From an uncultured Prevotella sp. (GTDB taxonomy: Bacteria; Bacteroidota; Bacteroidia; Bacteroidales; Bacteroidaceae), in contig CAJOHJ010000006.1 in NCBI GenBank assembly GCA_905234265.1, positions 1 to 64,000 of the forward strand: a DNA stretch of 64,000 nt, in the 5' to 3' direction. Below the pieces are notes generated by a model. It was not told the DNA's origin and did no database searches. It saw only the letters and a program-made list of their open reading frames with translations. Below, in pieces: positions 50,901-58,497 of the stretch; position 1 is the first letter of the stretch, and every line of letters starts with the position of its first letter. The position numbers were made by a program, and so were the translations under genes.

Positions 50901-53011
50901 ACCTCGGCCACGGCCACGAGGAGGTCTATGCCGTTGAGTACAAGAAGGCTAAGGGCGATGCCGAGCGGAATGTCGCTGCCACTGAATACTTCCGTGTCAA
51001 CCCTCACCGCCTGAACCTTGGCGCTGTCGGGCTCCAGCTTAAGGACAAGCAAGGCAACGCCATTCCTCTCTCGGCGCTCACCGACATCCGCCAACAGCTT
51101 AGCCTGTGGCAGGGTGAGATAACGTCATCTTACAAGGCTGATGGACATCCTGTCAGCGTTACCACCGTCGGTCTGCCCGACCGCGATGCCGTTGCATGGC
51201 GCATCAGCAGTTCTCTGCTCAAGAACGGTCAGGCACAGGTGAGCATCCGCCTGCCTTACCCATCCGGCAAGCATGCCGACGACGCTTCCGACTGGAGCCA
51301 GCCGGACCGCCACAGCAGTGGGATTATCTCCCAGGGCAGTAACAACGCCGTCATAAAGCATCAGATCGACGCCACCACATATTATATATATATAAGGTGG
51401 GAAGGCAACGCCCGCATCAGCGATGCCGGACAGCACACATATTTTCTCTCCACCGGCGCCGACGTTCTGGCCTTCGAAGCTGAATATCTCAGTGCTGAAA
51501 GCCATAATGCTCGTCACGGCAATGCCTCTTCCGCTCGTGACATTCAGCCTTTCCGCTTCGACGCAGCACAGAAAACTACTCAGAAGTTCTGGCACCAGTT
51601 CTGGACAACGACTGCCTTTGCCGATTTCAGCCAGTGTACCGACCAGCGTGCAAAGGAACTGGAGCGTCGTGTGGTGTTGTCGCAATATCTCACGCGAGTC
51701 AACTGCGCCAACAACATGCCGCCGCAGGAGACTGGCCTGACGTACAACACCTGGTACGGACGGCCGCATTTGGAAATGACATGGTGGCACGCCGTCGACT
51801 TTGCGCTTTGGAACCAGCCGCATGTTGTCGGACGCATGCTGCAATGGTACAACGAGACTGCATATCCGGAGGCCAGGAAGATTGCACAGCGGCAGGGCTT
51901 CAAGGGAATAAGATGGATGAAAATGACTGACCCGTGGGCCGGTGAGGCACCGTCGAACACAGGCTCGTTCCTCGTCTGGCAGCAGCCGCACTATATTTAT
52001 CTCGCAGAAGAGATGTACCGCGCCAACCCCACTGCTGAGACGCTCGCTGCGTATGGCCGCCAGGTGGAAGAGACGGCGGAGTTCATGGCCGACTTCGTTT
52101 CGGTGACGACTGCCGCAAAGGCAGCACGGACTGCAGGTTCCAAGAAGTCGGCAGGCAAATCTGGAAGTGTGGCAGGCAAATCCGGAAGTGTGGCAGGCAA
52201 ATCTGGAAAAATATATTTCTTGCAGGGCGCCACGGCTATGCAGGAGTCGATGTCGAAAGACTTCAGCTACAACCATCCTTTCGAACTGGCGTACTGGAGA
52301 TACGGTCTTACCGTTGCCAACCAGTGGCGTGAGCGCAGGGGACTGCAGCGCAATGCTCTGTGGGATGAGATTGCAGAGAACTTGTCGCCACTGCCAATGA
52401 CTGCTGATGGCATCATCACTGCCGGGCTGCCAAAGGGCAAGGCCGCAGCAGCGAAGGGAAAGGCATCTGCTTCTAATGGCAGCGCTGGTGCATCGAGTGG
52501 CAGTGCCGGTGCCTTGGAGGCTTTCGACCCGTTCAACACTGTTGGCGGCGGTGCGCAGCAAGTGCTGGCCACAGAGACTTTCGAGGAAAAATGCCGCAAC
52601 GACCATCCGGCCTGTGTGGGATGCTTCGGCCTGTTGCCGCAGGGCAGTGCAGGCTGCGACTCAGTCGTAGCCCGCAAAACGCTGGACTGGGTGATGCAGA
52701 ACTGGAACTGGGCAACAACGTGGGGCTGGGACTACGGCATGATAGCAATGGCGGCGGCGAGAGTGAACCGCCCCGACGTGGCTTTGCAGGCCCTGTTGAT
52801 AGACACGCAAAAAAATACCTATCTGCCGAATGGACATAACTTCCAGACAGCAGACAGGCTTCGCCTCTATCTGCCCGGCAACGGTGCGCTGCTGACTGCG
52901 GTAGCCATGATGTGCGCCGGCTGGGACGGATGTGATGATGTTCTGAACCCGGGCTTCCCTAAGGACGGTAAGTGGAATGTCCGCTGGGAAGGACTGCACA
53001 GAATGCAATGA
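47975..53011 (+). CDS. Three-module pectin-degrading enzyme: GH28 + GH105 + six-hairpin-type glycosidase domain
   Basis: The 1678-residue secreted protein has a signal peptide ending at TRA-AQ. Residues about 30-480 form a GH28 polygalacturonase beta-helix with the catalytic motifs NTGDDCIAIKSG, NGHGGVVIGSE and VLRIKTN. Residues about 505-890 form a GH105 unsaturated rhamnogalacturonyl/galacturonyl hydrolase (YQVWLDGIFMGLPYR, QHCWARAQGWYSMALIE, SLTSCCSVAGLG). Residues about 895-1678 are an (alpha/alpha)6-type domain (SLTVGNGHFATTVDVTGLQT, DWGWHSFPN, NLPG-like end RLYLPGNGALLTAVAMMCAG) whose family I cannot name. These three activities are normally separate polypeptides acting in sequence on pectin. 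A Gly/Ser/Lys-rich insert with 21-base repeats (52151) and another near 52440 interrupt the third module. Confidence 0.85.
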   Translation: MTRKTLTTLVLLLMVAVATRAAQWNEQQYRQIAQSIRVPQFADRDFLITKYGAKAGATAAKNQKAIQKAIDQCSKKGGGRVIVPAGQKFLTAAIQLKSGVNLVVEEGAVLEFAFQPELYPIVPTRWEGLDCWNLSPLIYAYQAKDIAITGKGVIDGGGSNETWWPWCGSTKFGMKEGGIAQNQGARARLLKQAEDGVPMDERRFGPTDGLRPQMINLNQCEGILIEDVTLLRSPFWVIHPLLSTDVTVRRVHINNDGPNGDGCDPEACDRVLIEDCFFNTGDDCIAIKSGRNNDGRQGGQGKFAGTPSKNIIIRGCKMQNGHGGVVIGSEISGGCQNVYAENCEMDSPSLDRVLRIKTNSCRGGIIENINVRNITVGQCGEAVLKLNTDYEPREVCCRGFYPVIRNVTMENVTCKRSKYGVMIVGYQDPKLAYTIDNITVRNCQFDGVFSKPVHQVGLAQNVKYENLMINGSLVLQNPPYKHYSEWLTYSEMKRVPQSYMLDFATKPKWSYVMGIELEGMLDTYLRYGGEDIRKYCQMYTDKMIDNDGNITGYNILDYNLDNIRTGHFVTRMYQQWPETKNLKAMQMLMRQLKDQPRTKADKVYWHKAIYAYQVWLDGIFMGLPYRCLTAPITEKAQAAAKGKKTKKTAADPVTAIYDDAVDQLKITYERTLDPKTGLNRHAYDETRKTFWADPQTGLSQHCWARAQGWYSMALIEVLDAVPADYSRRGELIELLQKDLDAIIKWQDKKTGTWYQVMDSPGREGNYLEATASSMFAYVLLKAYRKGYVGDRYREAGIKAYKGIVNNMIRVNADQTISLTSCCSVAGLGPAATEEVQAAMKMVNPKGSVKENRRRDGSYKYYLSESIRDNDAKGVGPFIWASLEMEMLGYTTENITASIDREAVLFRNSPLITKADNLSSLTVGNGHFATTVDVTGLQTYVDDYKGGVPLNAMSDWGWHSFPNVSSLTTAETEKAFDLGHGHEEVYAVEYKKAKGDAERNVAATEYFRVNPHRLNLGAVGLQLKDKQGNAIPLSALTDIRQQLSLWQGEITSSYKADGHPVSVTTVGLPDRDAVAWRISSSLLKNGQAQVSIRLPYPSGKHADDASDWSQPDRHSSGIISQGSNNAVIKHQIDATTYYIYIRWEGNARISDAGQHTYFLSTGADVLAFEAEYLSAESHNARHGNASSARDIQPFRFDAAQKTTQKFWHQFWTTTAFADFSQCTDQRAKELERRVVLSQYLTRVNCANNMPPQETGLTYNTWYGRPHLEMTWWHAVDFALWNQPHVVGRMLQWYNETAYPEARKIAQRQGFKGIRWMKMTDPWAGEAPSNTGSFLVWQQPHYIYLAEEMYRANPTAETLAAYGRQVEETAEFMADFVSVTTAAKAARTAGSKKSAGKSGSVAGKSGSVAGKSGKIYFLQGATAMQESMSKDFSYNHPFELAYWRYGLTVANQWRERRGLQRNALWDEIAENLSPLPMTADGIITAGLPKGKAAAAKGKASASNGSAGASSGSAGALEAFDPFNTVGGGAQQVLATETFEEKCRNDHPACVGCFGLLPQGSAGCDSVVARKTLDWVMQNWNWATTWGWDYGMIAMAAARVNRPDVALQALLIDTQKNTYLPNGHNFQTADRLRLYLPGNGALLTAVAMMCAGWDGCDDVLNPGFPKDGKWNVRWEGLHRMQ
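52151..52213 (+). repeat. 21-base coding repeat, 3 copies (heptapeptide AGKSGSV)
   Basis: Three units start at 52151, 52172 and 52193 and encode AGKSGSV-AGKSGSV-AGKSGKI in the third module of the pectin enzyme. The repeat probably forms a flexible surface loop or linker. Confidence 0.85.
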
Positions 53012-53037
53012 CAACAGCCGAAAGGCTTTGTCATTGC
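53005..53037. terminator. Bidirectional hairpin terminator after the pectin enzyme gene
   Basis: A long stem GCAATGACAACAGCC / GGCTTTGTCATTGC with a GAAA loop overlaps the stop codon of the fusion gene. It lies between convergent genes. Confidence 0.75.
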
Positions 53038-53053
53038 AGCCTTGGGGAGACTT

Positions 53054-53494
53054 CTACTCCTTGCGGTCGTCAATGTTGTCGCCCTCGGTGGGTGCGAGCT
53101 CCTCTTCGAAGTCGGTAATGCCGGCTTTGACGAGGATGTTGTACCACTGTATGAGCTTCTTGATGTGGCTGTTCTCCACGCGGTCCTTGTCCCAGTTGGG
53201 CAGCACCTTTGAGAAATATTCGTGAAGCTCTTCGGGTGTGGCCTTTTTGTAGCTGATGGCAGTTTCCTTGCCGCCTTCCAAGTCGCGCATGGCTGCCAGT
53301 ACGTTCATCAGTGGAACGTCGTCGGTTTCTGTGAACATGGCGATGTCTGCCAGCGACGTGATGCGGTCGGTGCCGAATGCGGGCTGCCGCCTGTGCGTTT
53401 CGTCGAGAGCCTCTACGATGAGGCTGTTCTTAGCTCGTGATACTAATTTGTAAAGTCCTGGTTTGCCAGCAATGGCAAGAATAGTCTGTTTCAT
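53054..53494 (-). CDS. DUF5606 family protein
   Basis: The 146-residue cytoplasmic protein begins MKQTILAIAGKPGLYKLVSR, the conserved start of DUF5606, and has an acidic C-terminus (FEEELAPTEGDNIDD). The family has no known function. It regularly closes the nusB-yajC-ybbR-coaE gene group in Bacteroidetes, as here, 28 bases after coaE. Confidence 0.85.
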   Translation of the reverse strand: MKQTILAIAGKPGLYKLVSRAKNSLIVEALDETHRRQPAFGTDRITSLADIAMFTETDDVPLMNVLAAMRDLEGGKETAISYKKATPEELHEYFSKVLPNWDKDRVENSHIKKLIQWYNILVKAGITDFEEELAPTEGDNIDDRKE

Positions 53495-53522
53495 AGGGTT
53501 GCTTGTATTGTTTTTATTATTG

Positions 53523-54089
53523 TTAGTCGTTGTTGTCTATCTGTCTTATGATGCTGTCTACCTGTTGTCCGACGTCGGCAATGCCGTCGTTGACGATTTC
53601 GTAGTCGGCGCGGCGGCGGACTTCCTGCTGCGGCAGTTGTCGCTGCATCCACTGTAGTACTTTCTCGCGGCTGATGCCGTCGCGTTGCATTACCCGGCTG
53701 ATGCGAACCTCTTCAGGGGCGGTGACAACTACTACGCGGTCGACGAGACTTACGATGCCTGACTCGTAGAGGATGGCGCTTTCCATCCATTGCATGCCGC
53801 TTTCGGTGAAATCCCTGAAGACGGCGGGATGCACTATTGCGTTGATGGCGCTGGCATTGGCTTCGCTGGCGGTGAGGAAGTTGGCCACTGCGGCCTTGTT
53901 CAGGCGGCCGTCGGCATTGTATGTGTCCGGGCCGATGAGTGCCGTCAGCTGCCGACGGATGTCGCAGTCGGTGGCAATGAGCCGCTTGGCTGCGGTGTCG
54001 CAGTCGTAGACTGTGATGCCCCGTGCCTGCAAGTGCTTGCAGACAAAGCTCTTTCCGGAGCCTATTCCGCCGGTGATGCCTATTTTCAT
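53523..54089 (-). CDS. coaE: Dephospho-CoA kinase
   Basis: The 188-residue kinase catalyses the last step of coenzyme A synthesis. The start MKIGITGGIGSGKSFVCKHL at 54089 places the P-loop at its usual position; the longer frame upstream overlaps the YbbR gene and has no family features. Other motifs are YDCDTAAKRLI and INAIVHPAVFRDF. It starts 16 bases after the YbbR-like gene. Confidence 0.92.
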   Translation of the reverse strand: MKIGITGGIGSGKSFVCKHLQARGITVYDCDTAAKRLIATDCDIRRQLTALIGPDTYNADGRLNKAAVANFLTASEANASAINAIVHPAVFRDFTESGMQWMESAILYESGIVSLVDRVVVVTAPEEVRISRVMQRDGISREKVLQWMQRQLPQQEVRRRADYEIVNDGIADVGQQVDSIIRQIDNND

Positions 54090-54105
54090 CTGTTTCACGC
54101 TGTGC

Positions 54106-55083
54106 TTACTCTTCTTCCAGCAGGTAGTCGACCTGCTTGACGTCCAGTGTTGCGCGGCTGATGCCGTGAGGCACTGAGCGCAGATGGATGGTACACTTGT
54201 CGGAATGCTTCTGCTGTATCTCGCGGTAGTCAGCCACCACTTCGAAGTCGGTTGGGCGCAGTGTGAGCAGCTGTGATGCTCCGGCAACCACATGCACCTT
54301 TATCTTGGCCGGGAAAGTGCGCAGCACCGTTCCCTCAGGCATGTTGACGGCAGTTATTGGTACGCCGTCAATGGTTTCCTCGGTGAGCACGTCGGTGTAG
54401 AACGTCACGCTGACGTGGCTGGGTATGATTTTCACGTTCTTTGCCAGCGACAGGTGGCTGCCGACGGTCAGCGTGTCGCGGAAGCCTGCATAGTTGAGCG
54501 GCTCGGTGTATACGACGCTGATGGAGTCAAGCTTCTCGGGGGCGGCGTAGACGTCGACGCTGTCGGGCTGATACTGCACGTGCGAGATGAAGTATAGTTC
54601 CTCGGGGATTACCCTGCCTTTCCACCTCACTGGCACGCGCTTGCGCTCGCCGCTGTTGTAGTAGAAGTCCATGCGGTCGGGCTTCACGGACGTAATCTTC
54701 GACGAGCCTTCCAGGTGCTGCTCGACAATCCGTCGGATGTCGGCTGCCGGCACCGAGCCGTGGCCGCTGCCCTTCTCGTAGTTCTTGAAGGGGATGGTGA
54801 CGGTGCCAAGTGCGTTGCCGTAGATGTATCCCAGCAGGAGCCATCCCTTTTCGCGGACGGTGATGCGCACGGTGTCGGTCTCGGCCGACGTCAGCACGAT
54901 GTTCTTCGGGATGCCCGTCACCCTTACCGGCACGATGACTTCCTGCTCATACGTCTGGTTGAGCGTAGTCATCAGCCAGAAGATGCCGGATAGCAGCAGG
55001 AAGAACAAAAAAACAAGGAACTGCTTGTTCACGTTGCTGAACAAGAAGCTCCTAACTGTCTGGTATAGTGTTTTTATGCTCAC
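54106..55083 (-). CDS. YbbR-like (CdaR-type) domain membrane protein
   Basis: The 325-residue protein appears to start with GTG (SIKTLYQTVRSFLF). One N-terminal membrane helix (FLVFLFFLLLSGIFWLMTTL) anchors a series of extracytoplasmic YbbR beta-domains (VPVRVTGIPKNIVL, VPVRWKGRVIPEELYF, GVPITAVNMPEGTVLRTFPA). In Firmicutes such proteins regulate a diadenylate cyclase; in Bacteroidetes the role is unclear. Its place between yajC and coaE is conserved in the phylum. Confidence 0.85.
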   Translation of the reverse strand: MSIKTLYQTVRSFLFSNVNKQFLVFLFFLLLSGIFWLMTTLNQTYEQEVIVPVRVTGIPKNIVLTSAETDTVRITVREKGWLLLGYIYGNALGTVTIPFKNYEKGSGHGSVPAADIRRIVEQHLEGSSKITSVKPDRMDFYYNSGERKRVPVRWKGRVIPEELYFISHVQYQPDSVDVYAAPEKLDSISVVYTEPLNYAGFRDTLTVGSHLSLAKNVKIIPSHVSVTFYTDVLTEETIDGVPITAVNMPEGTVLRTFPAKIKVHVVAGASQLLTLRPTDFEVVADYREIQQKHSDKCTIHLRSVPHGISRATLDVKQVDYLLEEE

Positions 55084-55159
55084 TGCTGTCAGGCTGTCTG
55101 GTGGTTGTTGCTGCCATGCTGCCGCCCTGCGCAGGCCGGTGCTTGCCGGCCGCTATTGG

Positions 55160-55480
55160 CTACTTCTGCAGCGGAGTGGCGGAGGGACTCTGGAACACGC
55201 AGCTCTTGTCGACCTTGACGACCACGTTGTCGGCAATCTTCACATGCACTGTCTGCGTGGCGAGGTCGATTTTCTTCACTGTTCCGTAGATGCCTCCGCT
55301 GGTGAACACCTCGGAGCCTTCGGCCAGTGAGTTCTGGAAGTTCTGGATTTCCTTCTGGCGCTTCTGCTGTGGGCGTATCATGAAGAAGTACATGATGCCG
55401 AAGATGGCCACCATCATTATCAGAAAGCTGGTCATGCCGCTGCCTTGTCCGGCCTGGGCCTGTAAAATTAACTGTGTCAT
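55160..55480 (-). CDS. yajC: Preprotein translocase subunit YajC
   Basis: The 106-residue single-span membrane protein has the helix MTSFLIMMVAIFGIMYFFMI followed at once by RPQQKRQKE, the YajC hallmark. The C-terminal beta-domain (VFTSGGIYGTVKKIDLATQT) is complete. YajC associates with SecDF at the Sec translocon. It lies 28 bases after nusB. Confidence 0.93.
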   Translation of the reverse strand: MTQLILQAQAGQGSGMTSFLIMMVAIFGIMYFFMIRPQQKRQKEIQNFQNSLAEGSEVFTSGGIYGTVKKIDLATQTVHVKIADNVVVKVDKSCVFQSPSATPLQK

Positions 55481-55508
55481 AGTTGTAAGATGTTATTTCG
55501 TTTAAGTA

Positions 55509-56456
55509 TTATTCCTGTCGGTTGTGGCTGCCTACGGCCTTCAGCAAGATTCCGCTGTCGGCCAGCTTGTGTGCAATGGCGTCAAGCATGCCGTTGATGT
55601 ATGCTGCGCTGCGCGGGGTAGAGTAGTACTTGGCAATTTCCACGTACTCGTTGATGGTTACGCTGACGGGTATAGACGGGAATGTCAGCATTTCCGCTAT
55701 GGCTATCTGCATGATGACGATGTCCATGTATGCAAGCCTTGAGAAGTCCCAGTTCTGCGAGGCGTCACTCATGTGGCGCTGGTATTCGTCGCCGTTCATG
55801 ATGGCTGCGCGCAGCAGGTGGCGTGCGTATTCGCGGTCTTCCTTGTTGTCGTATTCGGGCAGCAGCGGCTGTCCGTATCCGTTGCCGATGTCGAAGCGCT
55901 TGATAGTCTTCAGCACGAAGGTGTCGACGATTTCCTTGTCGTCGTTCCAGTAGAGGCTCTTCTCTTCGAAGATGGCGTCCAGGTCATCGTTGTCTTCGAT
56001 GAATGCGCGGTAGAGCTTTCTCCACAGCTCGCGGTCGTCTTCGAAGCTTGCCTCGTCGGCAGCCATATAGTCCTTGTAGATCTGGCTTTCGCTGATCTGC
56101 GTGTATATCTTTTTCAGGAATTCCGGCTCTTCTTGCCAGGAAATGTTCTGTTGCTGTGTGATTTCGTTCAGCTCGGAGTTGCCTGCCAGCATCATGGCCA
56201 GCTGGTTGTTGACAAACCTTGCCGACGGCAGCTTTGTCCCCTCTCGTCTGGCTTTGGCCTCGGCCACGCTGAAGTGCTTTGCGGCCTCCTGGGTGATGGC
56301 AACTATCAGCTCCAGCAGATAGTTGTACATGTCGTAAGCTTTGGATAGGCTGAAGAGTAATTCTTTTTCGGCGGCGTCTATATTCTTGCTGCCGTTCTGG
56401 TAGTAAGCGTAAGTTAGTTGTACAGTCTTGATTCTAATGAGTTCTCTGTTTATCAT
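55509..56456 (-). CDS. nusB: Transcription antitermination factor NusB, long Bacteroidetes form
   Basis: The 315-residue protein is about twice the length of E. coli NusB because of an N-terminal helical extension, which is usual in Bacteroidetes. The C-terminal part has the NusB fold pattern WDFSRLAYMDIVIMQIAIAE, then VTINEYVEIAKYYS and AYINGMLDAIAHKL. NusB with NusE supports antitermination in rRNA operons. It heads the nusB-yajC-ybbR-coaE-DUF5606 operon under a perfect promoter. Confidence 0.9.
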   Translation of the reverse strand: MINRELIRIKTVQLTYAYYQNGSKNIDAAEKELLFSLSKAYDMYNYLLELIVAITQEAAKHFSVAEAKARREGTKLPSARFVNNQLAMMLAGNSELNEITQQQNISWQEEPEFLKKIYTQISESQIYKDYMAADEASFEDDRELWRKLYRAFIEDNDDLDAIFEEKSLYWNDDKEIVDTFVLKTIKRFDIGNGYGQPLLPEYDNKEDREYARHLLRAAIMNGDEYQRHMSDASQNWDFSRLAYMDIVIMQIAIAEMLTFPSIPVSVTINEYVEIAKYYSTPRSAAYINGMLDAIAHKLADSGILLKAVGSHNRQE

Positions 56457-56496
56457 GTTTTTCCTTTAGAAGCTGTTTGATACTCTTATCAAGGTG

Positions 56497-56527
56497 CAAA
56501 GGTACGAAAAGCGGAGGACAATGCAAA
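56497..56527 (-). promoter_or_regulatory. Full promoter of the nusB operon (TTTG-N19-TACCTTTG)
   Basis: On the minus strand TTTG (56524-56527) and TACCTTTG (56497-56504) are separated by 19 bases, the ideal Bacteroidetes spacing. It is a good internal contrast to the array promoters, which lack the -33 part. Confidence 0.75.
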
Positions 56528-56537
56528 GAAAACTTTT

Positions 56538-56642
56538 AAAATTATCTCAATGACTTACGAAATTATCTCTGCGTGTTACGAAATTATCTTACGGAGATAA
56601 TTTTTTTTCTTACGGAGATAATTTTTTATCTCTGCATGTTAC
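56538..56642. repeat. Array B3: AGATAATTTCGTAA-type repeats, about 5 units in mixed orientation
   Basis: On the minus strand AGATAATTTCGTAA units run at 21-base spacing, then turn into oppositely oriented units (AAATTATCTTACGG next to AGATAATTT) that form hairpins. One unit (AGATAATTTCGTAAGTCATT) is identical to one in array B2. The array lies between divergent nusB and rplY; the rest of the 56,457-56,839 gap holds their promoters only. Confidence 0.8.
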
Positions 56643-56757
56643 GCCGGCGGCCATGCTGATGGCAGTTTTTGGGGCGCTGCTGCACTAAAAAACGTTAAAT
56701 CTTTCAGTTTTCAGCCTTTTCCGGAAGTCCCCCTGTCGGTTTCTCGGCAGAAAGTAT

Positions 56758-56765
56758 TACCTTTG
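56758..56765 (+). promoter_or_regulatory. Promoter -7 element of rplY
   Basis: TACCTTTG, 74 bases upstream of the rplY ATG. Confidence 0.55.
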
Positions 56766-56839
56766 CCGCGCTTTTCGCATCGTGTGATGGTGAATTAAGC
56801 AAATTCCTAACTTAATTTTAGAGTAACACATTAATTATT

Positions 56840-57439
56840 ATGAGAGAGATTTCTATCAACGGTCAGAAGCGCACCGACTTGGGCAAGAAGGCCTCAAAGC
56901 TGCTTCGCAAGGAAGGACTGGTTCCATGCAATCTGTACGGAGAAAAGAGAAACGAGAATGGACTGCCCGAGGCATTCTCATTCACGGCTTCAATGGCTGA
57001 GCTGCGCAAGGTCATCTACACTCCTCACGTATATCTGGTAAACATCAACATCGACGGTGTCGAGCATAAGGCAATCATCAAGGAACTGCAGTTCCATCCC
57101 ACAAGCGACGCCCTGCTGCACGCCGACTTCTACGAGGTCAACGAGACGAAGCCCATCACCGTCGGCCTGCCCGTCAACCTCACTGGCCACGCCCAGGGTG
57201 TACGCGATGGCGGCCGTCTGAACCTGTCTATCCGCAAGATTGACGTTACGGCTCCCTACAAGCAGATTCCTGAGAAGCTGGACGTAGACGTTACAGAACT
57301 CGGTCTCGGCAAGGCCATCAAGGTTGGACACCTGAGCTTCGAGGGTCTGGAGATTGCTACCTCCAAGGAGGTCATCGTCTGCTCTGTCAAGGCTACTCGT
57401 GCTTCGCGTTCTGCTGCTGCTGAGGCTGCCGCACAGTAA
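56840..57439 (+). CDS. rplY: 50S ribosomal protein L25/Ctc
   Basis: The 199-residue protein is the long Ctc form: N-terminal 5S-rRNA-binding domain ([26 protein letters not shown]) and a C-terminal TL5-like domain ([36 protein letters not shown]), ending in an Ala-rich tail. It heads a cluster with pth and the S4-domain gene, gap 7 bases to pth. Confidence 0.92.
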   Translation: MREISINGQKRTDLGKKASKLLRKEGLVPCNLYGEKRNENGLPEAFSFTASMAELRKVIYTPHVYLVNINIDGVEHKAIIKELQFHPTSDALLHADFYEVNETKPITVGLPVNLTGHAQGVRDGGRLNLSIRKIDVTAPYKQIPEKLDVDVTELGLGKAIKVGHLSFEGLEIATSKEVIVCSVKATRASRSAAAEAAAQ

Positions 57440-57446
57440 TGTTGAA

Positions 57447-58058
57447 ATGGACAAATACCTTATAGTTGGTTTAGGAAATCCTGGCGACGAGTATGCCAAC
57501 ACTCGCCACAACACAGGATGGATGGTATTGGACGCTTTTGCAAAGGCGTCCAATACCATTTTTGCTGACAAGCGCTATGGCTTCGTGGCCGAGACCAGCA
57601 TCAAGGGCCGCAAGGTCTTTCTGCTGAAGCCCACCACATACATGAACCTCAGCGGCAACGCCGTGCGCTATTGGCTCAACAAAGAGAACATCGACCAGAG
57701 CCGCCTGCTCGTGGTCAGCGACGACGTGGCACTGCCGCTGGGCCAGTTCCGTCTGAAGGCGTCAGGCTCCAATGGCGGACACAACGGACTGGGACATATC
57801 CAGCAGCTCATCGGACAGCAGTACGCAAGGCTGCGGATGGGCATCGGCAACGACTATCCGCAGGGCGCGCAGATAGACTACGTACTCGGCAGATACTCCG
57901 ATGCCGACATGCAGCTGCTCAGCCCTGCCCTGGAGCTGGCAGTGAAGGTCGTGCAGAGCTTCGTGCTGGCAGGCATCGACATAACCATGAACCAGTATAA
58001 CAAGCTGGGCAAAGGAACAGCAGGCAGAGAGCAGGCGCCTGCCGCAACAAACGCATAA
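57447..58058 (+). CDS. pth: Peptidyl-tRNA hydrolase
   Basis: The 203-residue enzyme frees tRNA from drop-off peptidyl-tRNAs. The start [20 protein letters not shown] at 57447 is preferred; the longer frame overlaps rplY. Catalytic and binding residues are in [39 protein letters not shown] and [11 protein letters not shown] Gly/Thr/Ala-rich tail follows the catalytic fold. Confidence 0.93.
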   Translation: MDKYLIVGLGNPGDEYANTRHNTGWMVLDAFAKASNTIFADKRYGFVAETSIKGRKVFLLKPTTYMNLSGNAVRYWLNKENIDQSRLLVVSDDVALPLGQFRLKASGSNGGHNGLGHIQQLIGQQYARLRMGIGNDYPQGAQIDYVLGRYSDADMQLLSPALELAVKVVQSFVLAGIDITMNQYNKLGKGTAGREQAPAATNA

Positions 58059-58071
58059 AACCTATTGACAC

Positions 58072-58497
58072 ATGAGTGAAGCACGTGTTGACAAGTGGCT
58101 CTGGGCCGCACGCATCTTCAAGACACGCAGCATTGCCGTCAACGCCATCAAGAACGGGCGCGTAACCATCGGCGGAGTGGGCGTGAAGCCCTCGCGGATG
58201 GTGAAGGTTGGCGAAGTGGTGAGCGTCAGAAAGCCACCGGTGACCTATTCTTTCCGCATTCTGAAGACCATCGAGCAGCGCGTGGGAGCCAAGCTGCTGC
58301 CGGAAATCTACGAGAATGTGACTACCCCCGACCAGTATGAGCTTCTTGAGATGAACCGCATCAGCGGATTCGTCGACCGCCAGCGCGGCACAGGGCGCCC
58401 CACCAAGAAAGAGCGGCGCGCACTGGACGAATTCGTTGGGCCTTCACTCGAAGGATATGATGTTTTCGATTGGGACGACGATGACGATGATAATTAA
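58072..58497 (+). CDS. hslR: S4-domain RNA-binding protein, Hsp15 (HslR) type
   Basis: The 141-residue protein has an N-terminal S4 RNA-binding domain (RVDKWLWAARIFKTRSIAVN, AIKNGRVTIGGVGVKPSRMV) and ends in a strongly acidic tail (DVFDWDDDDDDN). Hsp15 rescues stalled 50S subunits that carry nascent chains. It lies 13 bases after pth and overlaps the exchanger gene by 17 bases. Confidence 0.88.
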   Translation: MSEARVDKWLWAARIFKTRSIAVNAIKNGRVTIGGVGVKPSRMVKVGEVVSVRKPPVTYSFRILKTIEQRVGAKLLPEIYENVTTPDQYELLEMNRISGFVDRQRGTGRPTKKERRALDEFVGPSLEGYDVFDWDDDDDDN

